A stretch of DNA of 52,979 nt, from assembly GCA_015039465.1 (NCBI GenBank), contig MU130012.1, positions 143,653 to 196,631 of the forward strand, written 5' to 3'. Below the pieces are notes generated by a model. That model was not told the origin of the DNA and ran no database searches. It saw only the letters and a list, made by a program, of their open reading frames with translations. The stretch's first letter is position 1. Each line of letters begins with the position of its first letter. This document shows positions 24,855 to 35,127 of this stretch, piece after piece. Source of the stretch: Phlegmacium glaucopus (taxonomy: Eukaryota; Basidiomycota; Agaricomycetes; Agaricales; Cortinariaceae). The position numbers and the translations under genes are program-made.

Positions 24855-25225
24855 CAATGTGTTGAGTCTCATCACCATGTCTCTATTGTTTTTTGAGTGA
24901 TACAAATCGACGTTTAGTATTTCAGGCTTTACACTACTAGTACAGCTGGATTAGTGCCATAATTCTCATCAGTGGCTTTGTACTTTTTGATATTCACAGG
25001 GCTAAGAGGAGACCAGCTTTTCGTACTTCTCAGGCTGCGGCTTATTGTAATTGTCAGTAAGTAGCCGAACCTTGTTCTCTAATGGTTCGTGTTCGGATTT
25101 CATTCATGTTGAAAATCCTTGTCAAACTTCCCTGGCTGTGCCTTGAGGTGCTGTCCTTTATAACGGGCGCTAATGAACACCACAACCACCACAACCTCTC
25201 CGAACTACTCCATTCCATCCCTAAA

Positions 25226-26829
25226 ATGTCTTTTTTCCAGGGCGCCTCAAACGTCAAGATTATTGGCGGAGAATTCAACGACGTCAAAGGAAACCTCACT
25301 GTTTTCGACCGAAGTCGCCATGAATTCAACGTTGATACTGGCAATGTCTCCAATAACCAGTTCATTAATTCATTCAACAACAAAACCACAAGAACCAGTG
25401 AGCAATCCGACTGATCTCCCTAAAGATCGCTTGACGATTCGTTGCAGGTGGTGGGAACCCAGGACCTCGTAATCGTCACCCCAGTGATGATGATGACGAT
25501 CCGATGCAATCGACTGGATCTACATCGAATGGCATGTCGATATCTTTGAATAATAATGAGACAAAAAAGCATTCAACTTCTTTTCCAGACGATCAGGAGG
25601 AAGAAGATCACACTGGACCTCCACCTCAGCACCCACCCTTCATGCCACAAAATATTTCCTCTGCGGGTGGTAACGTCACCAATAAAGATTCCTTTAATAT
25701 AAGGAACATCGATGTGAATGACGCTTTCAACAATAATTCACGAACTTATTGTAAGTATGAAGTATATATGCAGCATCCAACTTTTTTGAAATCCGTTAAG
25801 ATCATGGTCCTGCGCCTCCCACCGATCAAAGGCATCCTCAAAGGCCGTCAATATATGAAGAAGGTACAATTATCAATACTGTTTCGTTGTTACATCTCAC
25901 CATTATGTCTCTTGCAGAAGAGGAAGATGTTCAATCCAACAGTAGATCAACCGGAAACGGCGCCTGGTTCAATGGGTCAGCACAGGTACATTTTCAAGGC
26001 GGATTTCCACAACATATGAGGAATGGCATGAGCTCTGGTCCGTTGATGTCAGTGGATAGTCCCCTGATACAGCACATGGATCCGAAAATGCGTCGAGACT
26101 TTGAGAAATTGATGCAGTACACAAAGTTGCAGACCGAGCCGAGTGCTCCCAGAAATATCGAAGGAAACGACGAGTCAGATGACGATGATCAGGATTCCTC
26201 GTCGCACAACATGGAGGAGGAAAAATCTATAACTCCTAGGATGGCGAATTTATCAATGAACGATCATATGCCTTCGTCAACATTAAATAACGAATCCCCC
26301 ATCCATCTTTCCGCACTTCCGACTTTCTCTACGAACAAGTCCGATCCCCAGATCGCTCTGCAACCAACTACGCCTGAGGTTAATCATCCAATGGGTTCCA
26401 CAAGTTCACCTCACTTGAGCCCTTACAACGGCGCTCTTCAGCACTCTCACTCCAATCCGTCCGTGGCTCCCCACATGAAGGAGTCAGCTATGGTTCAATT
26501 CCTTTCCCAACCAACCACAGCCCAGCCAGTTGACGATAATGGGAGCAACGTACCGAACAACCCGCCACCCGTATCGGCTTCTTCTGGTTTCAACTTTCCG
26601 CCGTCGTCTAGCGGTGGTCCGATATTCAGAACGATTAATGGAAATCTGACTAAATACAACGATAGCTTCCATCAAACAAACCTCAACTCTTTCAATACGG
26701 AACATAATACGTTCACGGATTCGTTTAACGATAATTCTGTAGTTCACTCTTCAGAAAAATGTTTGTCTCTTTTGTTGTTTCTTGACATGCGTACCGTGTA
26801 ATTGACGCTACGACCCTCCCGATTTAGAG
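25226..26829 (+). CDS. Array family gene 4a, short form without C-terminal domain
   Basis: Exons: 25226-25397, 25448-25531, 25589-25750, 25801-25863, 25918-26760, 26828-26829; 441 aa. It starts MSFFQGASNVKIIGGEFND and GNLTVF. All three modules are present: INSFNNKT in exon 1, DSFNIRNIDVNDAFNNNS in exon 3 and NLNSFNTE...DSFNDNS in exon 5. The linker has one FSTNKSDPQIA and the APHMKESAMVQFL block. The second intron has a GC donor; being 57 bp without a stop it could also be retained. The intron after exon 5 (donor GTTTGT, acceptor GATTTAG) joins T to AG and makes a stop at once, so the protein ends after VVHSSEK whether or not later sequence is coding. Lack of the C-terminal half makes it a possible adaptor or decoy of the longer paralogues, which is inference. 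Confidence 0.75.
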
Positions 26830-27507
26830 AAGGAAACCAAGAAAAAAGGTTTTCTTTAGACGTGGCAAATGATTGTTTGGAGGAGGAACGAAATCAAAAA
26901 GTATATTCATTTTTCTACACTCTCCACCATCATATATGAAGTAGCCTGGCCCGCAACGATTGGAATATATATTAGCCCCTTCAGTTCTCGCTGGTCGACT
27001 GATTAAATTGACTCCAAGGAAGATCCTGATAGATCGCGGGCGCTACTACTGTACCAAGTTTGGAAGTGTTTCCCCATGTCTATAATTGACTATGGGGACG
27101 TACCTATCTCTTGGAGCATATACTACATGTTTAGAGCGTTCTTGCCATTGTACGGGATTGCAAATCCCGAATTTTGTTGATGAACATTGGGGTTCCAAAT
27201 ACTCCTGCCTGAACACCCTTAGACAAAAACATCACGATCCGAAACAGTTCGACGCAACTTGGGGAAGGCCCGGAGGGGTTTGTCTAGTTTCAATGTGATG
27301 ATTGATTATATTCGAGTTTGGCAGAGTGACTAAAGAGCAATGGGCTGTGCGTTGCCGAGTACAATCGATTTCTCAGGCCTTTATATTTTCCGGGTCCAGA
27401 CAGATGGCTTGGGACCCAGGTAGATCATCGATAAAGGTCTCCCTATTTCACTGATTCCCCCCCCGCGCTGGACTTCTTCTCTAGCATCACTCTCTAAACT
27501 CTTCACA
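26830..27507. other. Noncoding stretch between gene 4a and the NLR
   Basis: Homologous to 45483-45850 after gene 5a, but much less similar than the sequence before 26960. On the minus strand a diverged reading (GGECRKMN region) is partly shared with an open frame at 45477-45827, but here it is interrupted. No gene supported; the last 100 bp should hold the NLR promoter. Confidence 0.5.
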
Positions 27508-30074
27508 ATGCCTGATATATTTAAGAACGCCCGAGACTTCGCCATCTAGTACGGTGGCACATTTAACAACGCAAATAACATTACATATTCAAGTTATACA
27601 ACACCCACATCAGAAGGTCAGTTCGAACGCCCATTCGTTCAACCCTGAGGTGACGCTGCTAATCGTATCTGATGCTGAACAGGCTTCAGGATTCTCCAGG
27701 GAAATATCGCAATTGGAGCTAAGTTCCATGACTCTGGAGAACGCTTTGATGCACCCAAATGTCATCCAAACACCCGTAAGGCCGTCATAGAAAGAATTAT
27801 GCGGTGGGTGCGAGACGCGAACCCAGAGGATGTTTTGTGGCTTTATGGGTCCGCAGGAGTTGGAAAATCGACTCTTGGTCAAAAAATTGCAGAGATGTGC
27901 GCTGACCCAAAACTTGGCCTCCTCGTCGCTAGTTTTTTCTTCGCCAGGACAATCCCATCCCGAAATAACGAGAAACGCCTGATTTCTTCAATCGCATATC
28001 AGCTCGTACAGAACATACCAGAGACTCAACCGTACATTGAATCCACGGTCCAAAAAGACCCTGAAATAATAAACAAGTCGTTGGAGGCTCAAATAAAAAC
28101 GCTCATCATCCAGCCTTTGGAGAACGCGTGTGCCACTGTCCGTCGTAGTGTTTCGATACAATGGCCACAACTCATCATTATAGACGGCCTTGACGAATGT
28201 CGTGGCCCTTCGATTCAATGCTCCATTATCCGTCTACTCTCAAAAGCTCTTCATGACATCCCATTCCCACTCATCCTTCTTATCGCTAGCCGTCCAGAGC
28301 CACATATCCGAAGTGCTTTTAACCTTTTGGACAACTGTCTTGACATTCACTTGGATGACTCACATGAATCAGACGCCGATATCAAGGCATTTTTCCTTAG
28401 TCGTTTCGAGGAAATCAAAGAGAAACACCCGCTTGCAAAGTTTATTCCTAGTTCCTGGCCATCTGCAGAAATCATTGATCGACTAGTCCGAAAGTCTTCA
28501 GGGCAGTTTTGTAAGTAAAGCATTCTGCTTTACCGATAGACAATAGGATTATAAAACATTGCCAAAAAGGGATAAGGCCACCGGATGGCCCAATTGCCAT
28601 TTTCATTTCTTTATGCCACACAAATTTTACTTATTGTCGTATTTACTTAAATACTCAACTTTCTGTACTGTAGAAAGGCAGTTGAATATACTCCCCGTAA
28701 ATCTCATTCTCAAAGGACTCATAGTACGAGCCCTACTTTTATCGCTATCAAAGAAAAACACAGGGATTTTCTCGGAGCAACGAAGGTCCGTTGCCGAGAA
28801 TTCTGTGCTATCGAAATACAAATCACCCCTGCTTGGACTTAGAGACGGACTGTGTCCTCTCCATCTCTCGCATTATCAAATAATTTTCTACCGTGGTACA
28901 AACTACGACATCACAGTTTATCTACGCTTCAACGGTTATGAAGAATCTGGAATCTCCTCATGATCACCCCAGGAGGCTGTTGGACGATACTATGATGGGA
29001 CCTGCCGACGCTGACATACCCTACTACAAAGAATTAGATACTCTGTATAGCCAAATCTTCTCCCGAGTTCGAGCCCAGCATTTAGCCACTACTCTCAAGA
29101 TATTTGGATTCCTGTTCTTTCGGTGTCCGGATGCCATTGCTGAACCAATGACTCCGGATTTTCTGGCACATCTACTTGGTTTGGAAGAGGAAGGTGTCCA
29201 CCTCTGCTTATCTGAACTCCACTCGATCCTTTACGTTCCTCCACCCGGATATCGGTCAAGTGAATTGGACTCAGAGATCAAAATCATCCACGCTTCCCTA
29301 CAGGATTACCTTGTCGATAAACTACGATCTGGAGAATATTATCTCGACGAAAGGGCATTCCACACAGATATAGCCGAGCAAGGCGCGCGTCAAATCCGTA
29401 TGTTGTCCAGGAGTACTATGGAACAAAATCATCAAGGATTGGAAGGACTTTCCCGTTTCCGAAAGTACTTGACGTCTAGTTTTATATATCACTGTAAACG
29501 TGCTTCAACGGTCTCTTCTGGTCTCAAAAACGATCTGATGCATGTCCGTGACCTCCGGCCATGGGTTAAAATCTGTCCTGCTGTCATCAAGCAATTCATA
29601 TCGTTCTGTACATGGTTGGCCAAGGTCCGTTATGTTCTTATGGACGTTCTTCGCTTCGAAATTAATCCATAAATCTCAGGCTGATACGGAGGGTGATGAA
29701 CTCTTGGAGCACATGGATTTGCTCTGGAGTCAATACTTTACAACCACAGACCAGCGAGTTGATGATAATGGGAATAACGTATCAAACATTAGCGCGCCGT
29801 GGTCTAGCGGTAGTCCGATATTCAGAACTAATGAAGGAAATCTTACCTCTTCAAGTTTCAATACGGAACATAACACGATCAAGGATTTATTCAACAACTC
29901 TGTAATTCAATCCTGGGGAAAACGTTTGTCTCGTTTTTTTGTTTCTTGATATGCGTACTGTGTAATTGACGTTAGGATTCTTTCAATTTAGAGGAGGGAA
30001 AATTGCTTTCTAAACCAACCACAGCCCAGCAAGTTGATGATAACGGGAATAACGTATCAAACGACCCGCTGTAG
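27508..30074 (+). pseudogene. NACHT NLR fused to the array module, disrupted
   Basis: Exons: 27508-27616, 27683-28510, 28917-29624, 29680-29919, 29993-30074. Exon 1 reads MPDIFKNARDFAI, then TAG at 27547-27549, then YGGTFNNANN, the N-terminal motif seen in many agaricomycete NLRs; the stop is probably a C-to-T change of a Gln codon. Exon 2 has GERFDAPKCHPNTRKAVIE, Walker A GSAGVGKST, Walker B LIIIDGLDEC and ASRPEPHI. Exon 3 starts at FIYASTV, the normal post-NACHT segment. Exon 4 continues in frame into VDDNGNN and the family module EGNLTSSSFNTEHNTIKD; no WD40, ankyrin or TPR repeats follow. The frame then meets the solo LTR and stops. The third-exon junction spans a 406-bp intron, far longer than any other here. 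Exon phases match those of the array genes. NACHT proteins are oligomerising ATPase switches in fungal self/non-self recognition; this copy can work only from an internal start, if at all. Confidence 0.85.
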
Positions 30075-30581
30075 ATACTGTAAACGTTCCTAGATAGAAA
30101 ACGGATACTTTTGTGGTGAGGGTTAGTCGGAAAATCGATTTCCGAGGGTGCGAGCGCTTATGTCACGAGAAGTAATGTGTTCGATTTTTTAGAGAAATAA
30201 ATGTAGTAAAGAGACTTGTCGAAAATCTCTTTTTGAGAATGGGTTTAATTCTGAAGCTAGCTGGTAGGATGGGACTTTTTCTACCCTCTTTCTACAGTAA
30301 ATACGAGCTGCTTTTATATGTAGAAAGGAAAGAAATTTTAAAATGAAATCTCTTAGCGTCTGATCTTTAAGAAATTTTATGCTGCTTTAATTAAATTTAA
30401 GAGCGTCCTAGCTCTTTTTTAGGTATGTTCATTTTTCACTTTCCTTGCGTGCGCCCGGTCCTGGCCGTACTCCTTTTCCTGTGCGTTACTTTTCCCAGAA
30501 CGGGAAAGTCACGCGTGACCTGTTTCTAAAACGGGAAATCGTGCGTGCGCTTGCTCGTGTGAACGAACTCCGTTCCTTACA
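30070..30581. mobile_element. Solo LTR inside the NLR fusion gene
   Basis: The 512-bp insert begins TGTAG and ends TTACA, the TG...CA form of an LTR, and is flanked by CCGC on both sides (30066-30069 and 30582-30585). The paralogous sequence without insert at 26556-26570 shows the site (ACCCGCCACCCG type). No internal retroelement genes lie next to it, so it is a solo LTR left by recombination. Superfamily not determined. Confidence 0.75.
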
Positions 30582-32766
30582 CCGCCACCCATATCGGCTG
30601 ATCATCATCAAATACCTGACAAATCCTGCTCATTGAATGAACCCGATGAAGAAGTGGATCGAAATGCTGGGATCGGTATGTGTATTGTCGATATCTTGTG
30701 CCGACGGTGCTGAATAGCATACAGTTTCAACGCAAGTTTTAATTGCAGCGGAAGGCGCTTTGAAATACGTATGCGACACGGGGAAAAACGCCGAAATCAA
30801 AGCAGCTTTCCTTGATCTACAAATTCTGGAATCTGAGTATCTCGTTCTTGCAGGATTTAATGAAGCCCTTATTCAAACGGGATTTGGATACCTAGAGGAA
30901 ATCCACATTTTCTGCTGCATTGAAATTACAAATCCTCAATCTTTACTCAGTCGTCTTGGGAATATCTTAACGCCATATCCTGGTATCGTTTTTATGCCAT
31001 CATCTGTATACCAAACACCTGTCTTCAAAGATGATGGAGCCATCTGGGACTACAATGACCTGAGCTTGGATCGTGCTGAAAGACACTCCAACATTCTTGC
31101 TAAAGGAATTTCGTGCTCGGAATTGGTCCCCGTTACAAGTCTTGTTGAAAGTCAGCCAAGTAGTAGTTCTGTTACATTGAGTCATTCGGGAGGGGGTGGA
31201 AACAACAATCATAGTGGCACAGGAGAGGACAAAGGTGATAGTCGCTCTGATGATCATGATGACAACCATGAAAGAAATGACAACTCTGACGATAGCAAAC
31301 CCGACCGTGATCCAGAGGATCCAGAGGGCAGTGGAAATAGAGATTCACCCGTCCCTGGTATCTCTTTCGATGTTCAAGCCAAACTTTTCAAAAACAGCAG
31401 TGATTCAGTTTCTTCTGAACTTTTCCAGGTGTTGGAAATCAACGGTAGATTAACAGTACAGGTAAGCATCTTGCAAGCCTTTTCAGGCAACCCCAATTTT
31501 ACAACAAATTCAGACAAATCCTGCTCAATTGGAACCGAGACAACTTTCCAAATCTCATGTGGAATTCAGAAAGCTTAGCTTCCAAAGTAGCGAATCAGCT
31601 GGCCTGGCTTATGAACAATTTCATGTGAAGGTGGAGATAAATGCAAATGACGAGAACACTGACATTGATGTACTTCGACCCATTGAAAACATCTGCTTTC
31701 GATCACAAGACAACGGAGACTACTGCCAATAATGTGACAACTAGCGGGACATTCGGGGGTTCACTAGCAGTTATGCCGACAATTTTACTTATAGGTAACA
31801 TAGCCTGAGGGCCATTGCTTGCATGGCATTTACGAGTCCCTCCATAAGTGGTTCGTTTTTTTAAGCAGCCATTCTAGGTGGTTTGTTGTTGAATGCCAGT
31901 TTATAAACAATAAACTCATCTTGAAGAAAATGAGGACACACTCATGCACTAAGAATTCCTATTATATTTATTCTTGATAAATTATAACCAGATCAGGCAG
32001 CGGTTAGCGTAATGGTTGTTGAAGTTCGTGACCGCGGTGTTACTAAAAATAGACCACGGCGTTTGCCGGCGCATTAAGCGTCAACAAAATCCTGGTGGAG
32101 ACCGCTCCATAAAAGAACAAGTCCTATAAATAGGACTCGTAACAAATCGAAGCAAACATCTTCTGTTACGGCCCGGGAACTCAAAAAATATCGTTCGAGG
32201 ATCATGGAGCGGCATTCTGGTGGAATCGTTTCGTGGGGATTCCATGTTGATGATCCGGTCGAGCGACAGGCCGGGATTACATTTGGGGGATATCGGGCCC
32301 TTCCAAGCGTCGATTTTAGATTCTATGGGACCTCAGATGTTGGAGCACCGCCACTCCCACCTAAACATTTTGATGTTACGATTACATCATCCTGGTCATT
32401 GACTCCTCCCAGTACTAACCAGAGTTATATAACCTCTGGTTGGCTTTCTTCCATCAAGAGATCTAAATGTTCCTCATACTCCAACCTTTGTCAGATTGTT
32501 AAGTTGCAACTGCCGTCTGATCAGTTGCAAGAGACATTCTATAGGTCTGTTACGGTTACGGAGGTAAACCAAGCCAGCACCAAGACAGTTGATAAACGAC
32601 CAGCGTTATACACGGTCACACTTACTGTAGAGTTTTTGGACTCTCCGCCTAGTCTCGAGTCTGGTAAGTTATATTCCAGTTCGTTCATTGTTACATACAA
32701 AATATGACCCGGATCTTGTCTACAGAGCCACATAGCCCTGTCCAATCTTCTTCGCGTCAGCATTGA
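30582..32766 (+). pseudogene. C-terminal half of the NLR fusion gene (family C-terminal domains), broken
   Basis: Exons: 30582-30675, 30725-31461, 31514 onward, with the last exons about 32139-32663 and 32726-32766. The sequence just after the solo LTR reads PPPISADHHQIPDKS in the frame left by the NLR exon before the LTR. The VLIAAEGALKYV domain follows, complete to RLTVQ. In the next exon one extra C near 31679 shifts the frame after DIDVL, and a 338-bp insertion (31801-32138) interrupts it again. The rest (GGIVSWGFHVDDPVE, RALPSVDFRFYG, LPSDQLQETFYRS) is readable. It is an inactive copy or a fragment translated only in part. Confidence 0.8.
31801..32138. mobile_element. 338-bp insertion of unclear class
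   Basis: Sequence absent from all paralogues sits between two copies of GTAACA (31795-31800 and 32139-32144). Joining the flanks gives the paralogous sequence of genes 1-3. The insert has no TG...CA ends and no clear terminal inverted repeat; inner TACGAGTCC and GGACTCGTA are complementary. A TAGCGTAATGG resembles a tRNA A box, but the B-box spacing is wrong. It may be a small SINE or MITE. Confidence 0.6.
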
Positions 32767-34725
32767 TTCGATCTCGACTACTAGTAATAGTAGACCATGA
32801 TTCATGCGGCAGTACAAACATATTCCTGATCTTCTTCTCCCCGCTCACTCAACTTACAAGAACAGTTTCAATCGCACATTTCCATGAACTCAGTTTTCTT
32901 CTGTTTAATATTCACTATTACGATGATATTTATGCTTTATTATGCCCAGCTTCCTCATTTGAAGTATTGTATTTACTATACGCAAGAGAACTGTGTTTTA
33001 TCACATCTTTCAAGTTGCAAACGTTAACCATACTTATCTTATGAGGCGCCCATGACTCCGATCGATCTGTATTAACTCCATCATGATCAGGAAATGCTAT
33101 ATTCCCGTACTTGACCGTGGCATTCAATACTTGAAATGGTCTTTGGGTTTCTCTGTAACCTCGTCTCTTATAAAATGGCAACCATATCCTACCACATATA
33201 TCCCTTCTGTCGCATATTCATTTGGCGTTCTCTCAACAACCAGCTTTAGAAGAGCCCTGGAAATTTGGCCATCACCATTCATGCTGAGAGACATATTCAG
33301 CAATTCGGACTGCAGTGCAACAACAAACCTTCAATCCGTATAGACTTGCTTAATCTGGCTCATGATCTACAAGCATATTCGGCGTCCCCTTCCATCTAAA
33401 ACGATACCCTTCAAGTTGGTGCGCCACTGAGATGGGGTAAGTGGTCATTCACTAGAAAGAATTTGGAATAGGAACGTCGTCAGAAGGTGCATAGAAATTG
33501 AATATGGACCCTGCCTGTAGCATTAACCCCCAAATAAGAGCATATGTGCACCGCTCCTTAATATTCCCCCGGCAAAACTTTTTTTCGTAGATAGACACAC
33601 TGTATATAGCCTGTCACCTTGCAGATGCGACATACCGTAACGTTTACAGTATGTTTTCGCCAAAGGCAAAAGCATAGCTTTCAATGGTCCCGCTTAGAAC
33701 GTTCAATGCGCAGTTGAATTCCACAGCCGTAGTTGTTCAAAGAATACTAGTGCCAGCGGGTTGCATCCCCATTTTCGAGTCATATTCTTTAAATAGGGCG
33801 TCATGATCATTGAAAACCTCTTCCAAAAGACCCGACGCCAACCGATTTGCCACCATCGTACGAGACTTGAGCGCAATCAATGGAGACTATTCATATTCAA
33901 AGAGATCAGAATTCAACGTTCAACTTTGGTCGATCATCTGCCATCATCTTTAAAGCCTGCACGTGACGTTTTCTTACAACTTTAGTGGTTCGTCTTCAAG
34001 TATAGGCTCGTGACCATCCTGTATATGTCGATATACACTGGTCCAGCTGACTTTAAATCCCCGTACCGCGCGGCTCCCACGCTCATTTCTATAAAAGGTT
34101 AGACGAATTTTGACCTCCCCTACACAATCGGTCCGGCTCACGCCAAATCTTCCCGGTCAGCGTCTCGTGACGCACACCCATCCATGCTCTCCGTTGGACG
34201 AAATCGACGCGTTTTCTCATGGGTGACACAACTATATCACAGGATTTCCCTTTCATATACAGACGGTCACCGGTCTACAGCATTGATTCGGTCTCGGCTA
34301 CGAGCACTAGAAGGTCATGTGGCAGTCAGTACACACTTCGAGTTTTTCTGATTTTCTTCCCACCGCTCATTCAACTTACAAGAACAGTATACCTTACAAT
34401 CGCGGATTTCCCTGGTTTTCTTCTGTTTAATATTCACCACTACGATGATATTTACGCTCCATTATACCCAGCTTCCTTGTTTGAAATATTGTATTTGCTA
34501 TACTTGAGCATATGACATATATCAATCGTAAGAGAACTGTGTTATATCACATCTTTCAAGTTGCAAACATTAACTTTACTGGTTGTCTTACTATGAGGCG
34601 CCTATGACTTCGATCGATCTGTATCAACTCGTCATGATCAGAAAATGGTATATTCCCGTACTTTTCAATACTTGAAATGGTCTTCTCTGTAATGCCGCCT
34701 CTTATAAAAAATGGCCTACCACACC
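32767..34725. repeat. Array spacer, copy 4, left part with a second partial copy
   Basis: From 32767 to about 33960 the sequence follows the standard spacer. A unique 320-bp stretch follows (33985-34280), then a second copy starts in the last codons of a family gene (CAGCATTGATTCGGTCTC, near 34283) and runs to 34725. The Plavaka element interrupts that copy; its continuation lies at 41671. No gene supported. Confidence 0.7.
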
Positions 34726-35127
34726 TACATCAGCAAAATAGCATACCACTGGGAGAGCTAGCAGAAGCATTTATAGTCCTTCCAGCTCTCCAGAGCTTGT
34801 GATAGAACTACGAGACTATGTCCGATTATAGCAAATATTCTAGAATCATAGAGCCACTAGAGCAGGCATAGAAAGCTAGATCCAAACAAATTTACTATAT
34901 CTTGTGAACTGTTCATTTTCCAGTCGCAGCAGTAGTACACTCATATAATCGCACATAAAACATTGTAATATAGTATTTAAAATCAATTGATACTACATCG
35001 TGAATCAATGATAACCAGGCTATTTTACGACAATGAAGTTCCAACTATTTGTCCATTTGAGGTGATCCATCTGAAGAAGTTCTCGTCAATATTGTCAATA
35101 ATAAAAGCCAGAATAGATAGACACATA

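Noticed and set aside
25503..26019. Continuous open frame across the GC-AG intron of 4a (and 44156-44671 in 5a) as the real exon
   Set aside because: Paralogues have stops or frame shifts there; splicing at the GC donor is the only solution common to all copies, though retention in 4a/5a remains possible.
27799..28518. NLR starting at the internal methionine as a separate intact gene
   Set aside because: The conserved GERFDAPKCHP segment lies upstream in frame and joins by a normal intron to the GGTFNN exon, so the true start is at 27508 and is interrupted by a stop.
31995..32060. tRNA gene
   Set aside because: An A-box-like TAGCGTAATGG is present, but the B-box-like sequence is only 8 bases away and no cloverleaf can be drawn.
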